A program made the position numbers and the translations under genes. 54,468 nt of DNA. Origin: a bacterium (lineage in GTDB: Bacteria; Planctomycetota; Planctomycetia; Pirellulales; Pirellulaceae). Position 1 is the stretch's first letter; every line of letters begins with the position of its first letter. Shown here in pieces: positions 48,193 through 54,468 of this stretch. A model generated the notes under the pieces. It was not told where the DNA came from, made no database searches, and was given only the letters and a program-made list of their open reading frames with translations. The DNA lies in NCBI GenBank assembly GCA_030430075.1, contig JAUIGN010000060.1, positions 1-54,468 of the forward strand, read 5' to 3'.

Positions 48193-48779
48193 ATCATTGG
48201 GAAGAACAGAACCTGACCGATGAATTCCCTGAGACGCCGGCCCGTCGAGCCGTCGTTTCGGTCGTGCGAGGCTTCGGAGCGCTTGCTCGGCAGATGGGTC
48301 CCCATTATGCGAAGTTTGGGCTGACGCCGCCCCAATTCCAAATGCTGACAGTCCTCAATCGTTTGCGGGGCGAACAGATTACGCAGCGCAGGTTAGTTGG
48401 ACAGCGCCAAGTTCGAAGATTTCCACAACATGCTGAAGCTAGCACTTCGCTGCAGTCGCAACATATGGTGCTTTTTCGTGAACTTGGCGCTGTCCAATTA
48501 GGCAAGGAACTTTATGTTTCGTTTCCCAATGTCACCGCGATGCTGTCCCGGCTGGAAAAGGGGGGCTTTGTCGCACGAGAAGTCAACGTCGCCGATCGCC
48601 GAGAAAGGTTCGTGAGAATTACTAGCCGAGGCCGTAGGTTGTTGAAAAAAATCTGGAAGAGTCAGCCTGACCAGTTGGAACGGGTCACTGCCGGCTTGAC
48701 CGAAGGCGAGCGCAATACGCTGGCTCGGCTATTGAACAAGATGATCAACGGACAGCGGTCGCCGGCAAATGACGAATGA
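48189..48779 (+). CDS. MarR-family transcriptional regulator interrupted in frame by a MITE
   Basis: 196 residues. MarR layout: helix 1 (AVVSVVRGFGALARQMGP), HTH lead-in TPPQFQMLTVLNRLRGEQITQRRL (to 69), then after a foreign stretch GKELYVSFPNVTAMLSRLEKGGFVAREVNVADRRERFVRITSRGRRLL, the recognition helix and wing. Residues 70-104 are the translation of a 101-bp terminal-inverted-repeat element plus its 4-bp target duplication; 105 bp keeps the frame. Without it the protein would be ~161 residues, normal for MarR. The insertion falls between the HTH support helix and the recognition helix, so DNA binding is probably impaired. MarR proteins usually repress their own operon; here that would be the upstream P1 peptidase and MBL genes, to which it is coupled by an ATGA overlap. 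Confidence 0.88.
   Translation: MNHWEEQNLTDEFPETPARRAVVSVVRGFGALARQMGPHYAKFGLTPPQFQMLTVLNRLRGEQITQRRLVGQRQVRRFPQHAEASTSLQSQHMVLFRELGAVQLGKELYVSFPNVTAMLSRLEKGGFVAREVNVADRRERFVRITSRGRRLLKKIWKSQPDQLERVTAGLTEGERNTLARLLNKMINGQRSPANDE
48397..48497. mobile_element. 101-bp MITE with 18-bp perfect terminal inverted repeats
   Basis: The left end TTGGACAGCGCCAAGTTC (48397-48414) and the right end GAACTTGGCGCTGTCCAA (48480-48497) are perfect inverted repeats. TTAG flanks both sides (48393-48396 and 48498-48501) as a 4-bp target duplication, matching the YTAR target of IS5-group elements; a TA-duplicating origin is the alternative. Too short to encode a transposase. No second copy was seen in the window. 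Confidence 0.9.
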
Positions 48780-48860
48780 TGAACCGAGCGTCCAGTGTTC
48801 ACCGTCCCACAGACCGAATCAACCGGCCTGCCATCGCCCTACCTCGAAGGAAACAACGCC

Positions 48861-50918
48861 ATGCGTTCGATCATCCCACCACGACACGGCGGCATCCATC
48901 CATTACCCGCTGCGCTGGTCGCCTCATTGCTGGCAGCGACTTCACTCACTGCCGGTACGATTCGTGTCCCACTGGATCACGGCACGATCCAAGCCGCCAT
49001 TGATGCCGCCGCGGTCGGCGACACCGTCGTCGTTGACGCCGGCACGTACCGCGAGCGAATCCGTTTGAAGGCCGGCATTACGGTCAAGAGTGCCGGCGAC
49101 GATGGGAAGGGGCAGCTCGGCCTGAAGCGTGCTGAGGACACGATTATCGACGGCACCGGCGGGGCGGCCACGAGCCCCGGGGTCGACATGGCGGAAGACT
49201 CGACGCTGGACGGATTCAGTGTCACGGGGGTCGGCATGTACGACGACGCTCGTTGGAATCGACATCACGCCACGCAGGGTGAGGAGCAGGCAAAGGAATT
49301 GATCGGCGCGCCGGGAATCGCTGGGATTGCGGTCGACGGGATCACTCGCTGCACGGTTGCCAACAACATCGTGCATCACATCGGCTACACCGGCATTGGA
49401 GTTACGGGCGCCCCAGGGAAACGCGTTTCGCCGCACATCCTGAGAAACGTTACGTACCGCAACATGGGTGGCGGCATCGGCTCCATGCGAGGGTCGAGCG
49501 GGACGATCGAGGAGAACATCTGCTTTGAGAACTTCTATGCGGGAATTGGACACGAGGATGCAGACCCATTGGTCATCAACAATACGTGTTACAAGAACGT
49601 GCGGGCCGGAATCGGCATCAGCGAGGGAGCCTGTCCCACGGTTCGCGGCAACAGGTGCTACCACAATCGCCGCGCTGGAATTGGTGTCCGCACCGAACCC
49701 ACGACATCCCCCGTGCTGGAATACAACGAATGCTATGAAAACGACATGGCGGGAATCGGATCGCGCGATGATGCGACGCCGATCATTCGCCATAACCGCT
49801 GCTACAAGAATGAGATGGCGGGAATCGGTTGCCGCACGAAGTCCCGACCGCTGATCGAACACAACGAGTGCTTTGAGAACAAGATGTCAGGGATTGGCTG
49901 TCGAACAGAGGCCGAGCCGATCATTCGCCACAATCGCTGCTACAACAACGAGATGGCGGGAATCGGCTCCCAGTTGGAAGCCAGGCCGGTGATTGTCGAC
50001 AACGAGTGCTTTGGGAATCGGATGGCCGGAATCGGCACCGAAACGAAGGCCGTTGCCGTCATCCGCCACAACCGCTGCTACAAGAATCAGATGGCCGGCA
50101 TTGGCACTCGCACCGGCGCGCGGCCGGTCATCGACGGCAATCGCTGCTACGAAAACAAGTTGGCCGGCATCGGGGCCCAGGAAGATTCCGTCCCCATCAT
50201 CGTCAACAACCAGTGTGTGAAGAACGGACAGGCCGGAATCGGCACCGAAACGGGCGCGCAGGCCTTGGTTGTCGAAAACCACTGCCGCGACAACTCGACT
50301 TCCGGCATCGGTGTTCGAGGAAACGCCAGGGCGATTGTTCTCCACAACCAATGCCTTGAGAATAAGCTGGTTGCTATCGGCGTTCGCAATGGCTCAGACG
50401 TCTTTATCGCCCGAAATCAACTAGTCCGCACCGGTGGGATGCCACCGATGATCGCCATTCGCGAAGGCTCTTCCGCTGTCGTTGCCGACAACGAAATCAC
50501 TGGCGGCGGTGTGGCGGGCGTGATGGTCCAGGGGACGGCGGTCATTTCGGGTAACCAGTTCCAAGGAAACGGACCGCGAGCCGGCGGTCCACCGAACTTC
50601 GCTGCCTGGGTTCAGGGCAGCTCGAACGTTTCGTTCTTCAACAACCGCATCGACCGCTGGCGACACGCACTCTTCGCCACGGGCGCGCATCAGGTCTGGG
50701 CGACCGACAACACGACCAGCAACTTTCTCGGCACGGCGATTGTCGTCGACAAGTCGGAACAGCCGGCTCATGTCTTCGGCAACGTCGCCCTCACCGGCGG
50801 TGAGAAGGACAAGGCCGCCACAGTCAAAGGCCCGCGCGGCGTCGTTGGGGACAACGTGCAGAAGGCCCCCGAGCCTCCCAACACAGCGGAAAAGGCGGAC
50901 GTACCCAGGGGGAGCTAG
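48861..50918 (+). CDS. Secreted right-handed beta-helix protein with a cysteine/asparagine ladder
   Basis: 685 residues from the ATG at 48861 (AAGGA upstream); the frame is open from 48795. Signal peptide HPLPAALVASLLAATSLTAG. Residues ~32-75 are the usual beta-helix entry (GTIQAAIDAAAVGDTVVVDAGTY). Residues ~218-500 are at least 13 consecutive units of about 23 residues with the pattern N-x-C-(Y/F)-x-N-x-x-(A/S)-G-I-G (HNRCYKNEMAGIG, HNECFENKMSGIG, GNRCYENKLAGIG), stacking one Cys and two Asn per turn. The C-terminal ~180 residues continue as a looser helix. Related folds act as polysaccharide lyases or in copper delivery (NosD); neither is shown here. It begins 81 bp after the MarR stop and may be co-transcribed. 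Confidence 0.85.
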   Translation: MRSIIPPRHGGIHPLPAALVASLLAATSLTAGTIRVPLDHGTIQAAIDAAAVGDTVVVDAGTYRERIRLKAGITVKSAGDDGKGQLGLKRAEDTIIDGTGGAATSPGVDMAEDSTLDGFSVTGVGMYDDARWNRHHATQGEEQAKELIGAPGIAGIAVDGITRCTVANNIVHHIGYTGIGVTGAPGKRVSPHILRNVTYRNMGGGIGSMRGSSGTIEENICFENFYAGIGHEDADPLVINNTCYKNVRAGIGISEGACPTVRGNRCYHNRRAGIGVRTEPTTSPVLEYNECYENDMAGIGSRDDATPIIRHNRCYKNEMAGIGCRTKSRPLIEHNECFENKMSGIGCRTEAEPIIRHNRCYNNEMAGIGSQLEARPVIVDNECFGNRMAGIGTETKAVAVIRHNRCYKNQMAGIGTRTGARPVIDGNRCYENKLAGIGAQEDSVPIIVNNQCVKNGQAGIGTETGAQALVVENHCRDNSTSGIGVRGNARAIVLHNQCLENKLVAIGVRNGSDVFIARNQLVRTGGMPPMIAIREGSSAVVADNEITGGGVAGVMVQGTAVISGNQFQGNGPRAGGPPNFAAWVQGSSNVSFFNNRIDRWRHALFATGAHQVWATDNTTSNFLGTAIVVDKSEQPAHVFGNVALTGGEKDKAATVKGPRGVVGDNVQKAPEPPNTAEKADVPRGS

Positions 50919-51033
50919 AAGGCGTGTATCAGATTTAGCTTTACGAATGAGTCCAGTTTGAGCGACCGGCGAGAGCGGCCTAACGCGCCGCGAGCGTTTG
51001 CTTGCCGTCGGTCGGAGGCCCTGACTCGCCGGT
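50916..51033 (+). repeat. Family 3 long repeat, copy left of the CNNM gene
   Basis: Aligns without gaps to 52351-52468 (constant offset 1435) at roughly 78% identity by eye. Contains GCGAGCG...CTTGC and GAGGCCCTGACTC hairpin segments. Its first three bases are the TAG stop of the beta-helix gene. Confidence 0.8.
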
Positions 51034-51066
51034 CATCAGCCGGCGGGCGTTGGCCGAGGGTTCCAT
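51034..51066 (+). repeat. Family 4 repeat
   Basis: TCAGCCGGCGGGCGTTGGCC followed by GAGGGTTCCATGG, directly after the family 3 copy. Confidence 0.6.
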
Positions 51067-51150
51067 GGATCGGCTGGCGAGCGGGTCGCGTGTTTGTCCC
51101 CACGCGGCCGACAGTCTGACCGCAAACTGATTTCGCTGCCTGAAAGGCCG

Positions 51151-52137
51151 ATGATGCTCGAACTGGTCCTGTACGTCCTCGCATTCTTCGCCTTGTCCGG
51201 ATTGATGTCCGGGATCGAGGCGGCAGTGCTGAGTGTTTCTCCCGGAGAAGTGGAAGAACTGCAGCTTCGCGGGGTATGGGGCGCGGACGCGTTAAGGGCG
51301 GTTACGCAAGAGCTCACGCAAGCCCTCGTCGTCATCGTAATTCTCACGAACACGGTCAACATCCTGGGCCCCATCCTGGCCGGGCATAAGGCGATTCAAC
51401 TGTTCGGCAATGTGGCGATCGGAACCATTACGGCGGTGCTGACGCTGGGAACGATCGTGTTCTCGGAGATTATTCCGAAATCGTTGGGCACCCATTACGC
51501 CCCGCAGTTGGGCCGGTTGGCGGCCCCCGCGATACGCCTTCTGACGGTCGTGCTGTACCCGGTCGTCTTGGGATTGGCGTCGTTTTCCAACCTTTTCAAG
51601 GCCGGCAAACGCCGGATCGGCACGGAGACCCAGATCCGTTCGCTGGTGAAGATCGGACGTCGCGCGGGTCTTATCGAACGCGACGAAGGGCAACTGATCC
51701 ACCGGGCCTTCATACTCAATGACCGCACGGCCGAGGCTGTGATGACCCCAGTCGATGCGGTAATCGGTGTGCCCGAGACGTCGACGATCCGGCAGGCCGC
51801 TTCGCGCGTCTTTCGTCATGCCTACTCGCGGTATCCGGTCTTTGGCAAGTCAATCGACGAAATCAAAGGGCTGGTCATGAGTCGTGACATCCTGACCGCG
51901 CTAACCGAAGGCCGCGATGACGAGCCTGTTTCCACAATTTGCCGCCCCTGCCTGGTGGTGCCCGCCTCAATGCTGTCCGATGAATTGATGGTCTGTTTTC
52001 GGGACGAGCACGTGCATCTTGCGGTTGTCCAGGATGATGAGAAAACTGTGGGATTGGTGACGCTGGAAGATGTCTTGGAGGAACTCGTGGGCGAGATTGA
52101 AGACGAGAAAGATGCCCCACCGGAGAACGGCAGTTAG
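51151..52137 (+). CDS. CNNM transmembrane / CBS-pair protein (hemolysin C/CorC-like)
   Basis: 328 residues; ATG 51151 or 51154 (AAAGG lies 3 or 6 nt upstream, favouring 51154). Residues ~1-160 form the CNNM (DUF21) membrane domain with about four hydrophobic helices (LVLYVLAFFALSGLMSGIEAA, ALVVIVILTNTVNILGP, AIGTITAVLTLGTIVFSEIIPKSLG, LTVVLYPVVLGLASF). Residues ~165-310 carry a CBS pair (FILNDRTAEAVMTPVDAVIGV, RYPVFGKSIDEIKGLVMSRDIL, VVQDDEKTVGLVTLEDVLEELVGEI). The C-terminal CorC/HlyC domain of longer homologues is missing. Related CNNM proteins export Mg2+ with Na+. The gene stands alone between two 118-bp direct repeats. Confidence 0.9.
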   Translation: MMLELVLYVLAFFALSGLMSGIEAAVLSVSPGEVEELQLRGVWGADALRAVTQELTQALVVIVILTNTVNILGPILAGHKAIQLFGNVAIGTITAVLTLGTIVFSEIIPKSLGTHYAPQLGRLAAPAIRLLTVVLYPVVLGLASFSNLFKAGKRRIGTETQIRSLVKIGRRAGLIERDEGQLIHRAFILNDRTAEAVMTPVDAVIGVPETSTIRQAASRVFRHAYSRYPVFGKSIDEIKGLVMSRDILTALTEGRDDEPVSTICRPCLVVPASMLSDELMVCFRDEHVHLAVVQDDEKTVGLVTLEDVLEELVGEIEDEKDAPPENGS

Positions 52138-52278
52138 ACGCGCCCAGGGCGGTTCTTCGCTCAGTCGAAACCGTAGTGATCGCATGCCATCGCGTCGCTG
52201 CCAGTCCGGGCGATGCCGGGGAACGGGCAAACGATCCAATTGCCCGAAGCAGACGTGCGACTGAAGCCGGCCAGCCCC

Positions 52279-52340
52279 AATACCGTTCAATTGGATTTCG
52301 CGCTTCCGGAGGTCATGATTTGCATGACGTTCCGTACTTG
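52279..52340 (+). repeat. Family 2 palindromic repeat, longest copy
   Basis: CCAATACCGTTCAATTGGAT, TTCGCGCTTCCGGAG, palindrome GTCATGA-TT-TGCATGAC (52312-52328), GTTCCGTACTT. This is the reference for the full ~60-bp unit. Confidence 0.8.
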
Positions 52341-52350
52341 CCTAACTCCC

Positions 52351-52468
52351 TAGATGGCTTGTATCAGGTTTCGCTTTACAAATGCGTCAAGTTGGAGCGA
52401 CCAACGGGAGCGGACGAATATGCCGCGAGCGTCAGCTCGCTATTGGTCCGAGGCCCTGCCTCGCTAGC
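52351..52468 (+). repeat. Family 3 long repeat, copy right of the CNNM gene
   Basis: Contains GCGAGCGTCAGCTCGC (stem GCGAGC/GCTCGC), outer arms GACCAA and TTGGTC, and GAGGCCCTGCCTC (third hairpin). Ungapped match to 50916-51033. Confidence 0.85.
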
Positions 52469-52613
52469 CGTTGTCCCGTCAAACCGCAGTTCGTAGGTCG
52501 TTGCCTTCGAATGATGGTCTCGGAAACCGCGGATGCCTGGTAGAAGCGTTAACACTTTTTCAACCGACGCGTTGCGGATGCGATCACCGGATTCCAATTG
52601 AACGGTATTGCGG

Positions 52614-54026
52614 CTAGCCCACTAGTTCGGCCAACGGTCGATGGTTGCCGACCAGGTACTGAGGCCGTCCGGCGAGGTCGCTGAACTGCGTCGTCGCGAC
52701 GTTGATGCCCAGGCGCTGGTATAGCGTCGCGAAGACATCGCGGAAGTGAATGGGTCTGGTATCAGGTTCTTCGCCGAAGCGAGTCGTGGAACCCAAGACT
52801 TGCCCACAGCGCATCCCGCCGCCCGCAAGCAAGGCACCGCCAACGTTGGGCCAATGATCGCGGCCCGCGTTGGCGTTGATTTTGGGGGTGCGGCCGAACT
52901 CGCCCCAAACCACCACCGCGACGTCATCCAAGAGCCCCCGTTCTTCCAGATCTTCGATCAGTGCAGACAAGCCAAGATCGAATAGCGGCAGCGTCCCCCG
53001 AGCTTCACCAAAGTTGTCTTTGTGCCAATCCCAGTTGTAGTCGCCCTGCAACATGCGCCCAAAGGGCCACCGGTTGAAGGCGATTGTGACGCAGCGGGCG
53101 CCAGCTTCGATCACTCGCCGTGCCAGCAAGAACTGGTCCAGATGCGTGCGACCTTCCCGCTCGGTTGGATATTTCCGCTCCAACCCGTAGCGGCGCCGGT
53201 TGGCAGATTCTTCCCGGCTCAGGTCGAGTGCATTTGCGAGTCGGGGTGACGTGAGCACCTCGAATGCCTGACGGTGGAATTCATCAATTCCGTCGCGGAA
53301 ACCGGGCGTGTCGACGCGGCGCCGAAAGTTGTCGAAGCCGCCGAGCAGCGCTCGGCGGTCCGACAACCGGCGGAGGCTGGCGCCGTTCAGCATGATGTTG
53401 CGGCGGTCGACGGCCTCGACTTCGAAACCGGCATGAGCCGGCCCCAGGTAACCCGACTGCGTTGGAGCGGTTCGCATAATGAAGCGGGCGTCCGCATCGA
53501 GCGGCACGAGATCGACGGCGGCCGGCACGCCCGGTACCCGCAAGCCGAACTGTTTCGACAACACGGCACCCATCGACGGCCAGCCGCCGGGAGGGAATCC
53601 GGGGATCATCGGCGACGAAGGCATCGCAGCATGCGACTCCCAGCCGGTCGTACACCAGTGCGTATTGTGGTCGTTTTTGAAGCCAACCAACGAACGGATC
53701 AACGTCACGCGATCGGTCAGGTCGGCGAGCCGCGGCAGCAATTCGCAGATTTCGATGCCCGGCACGCGCGTCGTGATTGGCCGAAACTCGCCGCGAACCT
53801 CTGCCGGTGCATCGGGCTTCAAGTCGTACATGTCCAGGTGGCTGGGCCCGCCCGGTAAGATGACCATGATGATCCCTTTGATGCCCGTCCGACCCCCGCT
53901 AGCTGCTTCGGACTGCAGGATTTCCGGCAGTGCGAGTCCCCCCATGGCCAGCCCGCCGATCTTCATCCAAGAGCGGCGCGAGATCCCGTCACAATAGGTC
54001 GATTCGCTGCCGGCGATAGTGAGCAT
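52614..54026 (-). CDS. DUF1501 domain protein (orphan), Tat-exported
   Basis: 470 residues from the ATG at 54026, set by a GAGGAG box 6 nt upstream; an ATG at 54044 is also in frame. Twin-arginine signal: ISRRSWMKIGGLAMGGLALP near 18-37. DUF1501 hallmarks: MVILPGGPSHLDMYDLKPD near 55, LIRSLVGFKNDHNTHW near 110, ARRVIEAGARCVTIAFN near 305, VVWGEFGRTPKINANAGRDHWP near 375. No DUF1549/1553 gene is adjacent within the window; a partner could lie beyond the right edge, although the gene points left. Exported alkaline phosphatase-superfamily-like protein of unknown reaction. Confidence 0.92.
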   Translation of the reverse strand: MLTIAGSESTYCDGISRRSWMKIGGLAMGGLALPEILQSEAASGGRTGIKGIIMVILPGGPSHLDMYDLKPDAPAEVRGEFRPITTRVPGIEICELLPRLADLTDRVTLIRSLVGFKNDHNTHWCTTGWESHAAMPSSPMIPGFPPGGWPSMGAVLSKQFGLRVPGVPAAVDLVPLDADARFIMRTAPTQSGYLGPAHAGFEVEAVDRRNIMLNGASLRRLSDRRALLGGFDNFRRRVDTPGFRDGIDEFHRQAFEVLTSPRLANALDLSREESANRRRYGLERKYPTEREGRTHLDQFLLARRVIEAGARCVTIAFNRWPFGRMLQGDYNWDWHKDNFGEARGTLPLFDLGLSALIEDLEERGLLDDVAVVVWGEFGRTPKINANAGRDHWPNVGGALLAGGGMRCGQVLGSTTRFGEEPDTRPIHFRDVFATLYQRLGINVATTQFSDLAGRPQYLVGNHRPLAELVG

Positions 54027-54032
54027 TGCAAA

Positions 54033-54038
54033 CTCCTC
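54033..54038 (-). promoter_or_regulatory. Ribosome binding site deciding the start at 54026
   Basis: GAGGAG on the minus strand, 6 nt before the ATG at 54026. This is the strongest Shine-Dalgarno in the window. Confidence 0.7.
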
Positions 54039-54173
54039 GTACAAAACGCGAACGCATCGATAGACGTTAATCTATCGAGGGGTGGCGAGCGGTGCAACGA
54101 GAACCGCCGCCGCCGGTGATTCTGGTGTACCTGCGAGAACGCAAAGATCGCCGCAAACCACCACAACAAAGCC

Positions 54174-54345
54174 GCCGCAAAGGGGACATCCACCGCCGCA
54201 AAGGGGACAACCACAAACACCGCAAAGGGGACATCCACAAAGGGGACATCCACCACCGCAAAGGGAGGCCGCAAAAGCGCAAAGGGGACATCCACAGCAC
54301 CGCAAAGGGGACATCCACAACAAAGAACGCAAAGGGGACATCGAA
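54174..54345 (+). repeat. AAAGGGGACA tandem repeat array
   Basis: Seven exact AAAGGGGACA words (starting at 54179, 54200, 54224, 54239, 54281, 54304 and 54331) plus a degenerate one, usually as CGCAAAGGGGACATCCAC with uneven 15-42 bp spacing. It fills the gap upstream of the DUF1501 gene and before the ORF at 54377. Confidence 0.85.
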
Positions 54346-54376
54346 AGCGCCGGGCTAAACCGGTTTGGAGTAGGGA

Positions 54377-54468
54377 ATGAAAGAGTCCTACGATGAAGAA
54401 TTAGCCATTCGCATCGGCCCAGAGCCGTACGCTGACGTCGGTAACGTCGTGGGTGTAGCATCGGCAGA
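54377..54468 (+). CDS. Start of an ORF resembling group II intron-associated leader ORFs (cut by window end)
   Basis: Thirty codons are visible (MKESYDEELA...) before the window ends, preceded by GGAGTAGGG. From memory, ORFs starting MKESY followed by IGPE(S/P) are common just upstream of group II intron reverse transcriptase/maturase genes or other mobile elements, usually annotated as hypothetical. The reading may be a conserved intron segment rather than a real protein. Nothing downstream can be seen to confirm it. Confidence 0.45.
   Translation, partial: MKESYDEELAIRIGPEPYADVGNVVGVASA

Larger units (their letters stand above)
52138..52613. other. Intergenic region with family 2 and family 3 repeats
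   Basis: 476 bp between converging genes. Family 2 element at 52279-52340, long family 3 copy at 52351-52468, and partial family 2 relatives at ~52486-52515 and 52590-52612 (CCAATTGAACGGTATTGCGG, inverted). No gene and no terminator was recognised. Confidence 0.6.

Noticed and set aside
48189..48779. MarR gene as a pseudogene
   Set aside because: The frame is intact through the MITE and both MarR halves are undamaged, so it is kept as a CDS of doubtful function.
54174..54345. CRISPR or iteron/origin array
   Set aside because: Spacing is irregular, intervals are themselves related sequence, and there is no cas, rep or dnaA gene nearby.

Overview
This 54.5 kb, GC-rich window is almost certainly a chromosomal segment of a planctomycete, probably of the Pirellula/Rhodopirellula type. 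It has DUF1549/DUF1553 (PSD) proteins with DUF1501 partners, a DUF1592/DUF1552 pair, planctomycete-type dockerin repeats, a secreted giant with an LEPR-XLL-like N-terminus, and an ECF sigma factor followed by a serine/threonine kinase carrying WD40 blades. No rRNA, tRNA, CRISPR array or complete insertion sequence was recognised.

Layout from left to right. At 1-1049 lies the C-terminal end of an FG-GAP/dockerin protein, followed by an enolase-superfamily enzyme (1402-2523). Two translationally coupled purine nucleoside phosphorylases (2578-4277, minus) and a cysteine-free thioredoxin-like secreted protein (4763-5656, minus) come next. A PSD + DUF1501 operon (5923-9370, plus) converges on an ECF sigma/anti-sigma pair (9286-10819, minus). 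In that pair the anti-sigma factor carries two CxxCH haem motifs on its periplasmic side. Then come a PQQ-type beta-propeller (11494-12798), a DUF1592/DUF1552 pair (13249-16881) and an orphan DUF1501 (17375-18778), all minus. On the plus strand follow a secreted alpha/beta hydrolase (19122-20513) and a 1721-residue beta-helix/CARDB/RTX surface protein (21070-26235).

The middle holds an ECF sigma factor and WD40-kinase operon (26244-30301, minus), a divergent S41-like peptidase (30882-33398), a HEAT-repeat/DUF900 esterase fusion (34131-38156) and a PSCyt1-DUF1549-DUF1553 protein with a beta-rich insertion (38553-41693). The right third has a 1152-residue protein, probably a pyrophosphate-type PEP carboxykinase (41970-45428, minus). 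A coupled P1 peptidase / metallo-beta-lactamase-fold / MarR operon (46046-48779) follows, in which the MarR gene carries an in-frame 101-bp MITE. Next are a beta-helix protein with a 13-rung cysteine ladder (48861-50918), a CNNM/CBS membrane protein bracketed by 118-bp direct repeats (51151-52137) and another orphan DUF1501 (52614-54026, minus). The right edge has an AAAGGGGACA tandem array and the start of an ORF resembling the leader ORFs of group II introns.

The intergenic regions are the second story. At least four families of short palindromic or tandem repeats fill nearly every gap. Family 1 is a head segment plus 25-bp body units, with 7 loci. Family 2 is a GTCATGC-N3-GCATGAC palindrome between direct repeats, with 7 loci. 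Family 3 is a nested-hairpin element, with 5 loci. Family 4 is a GCCGTCGGGCGTTAGCCC-type element, with 5 loci. No rho-independent terminator was convincing. Protein identifications rest on motif recognition by eye; no database search was possible.
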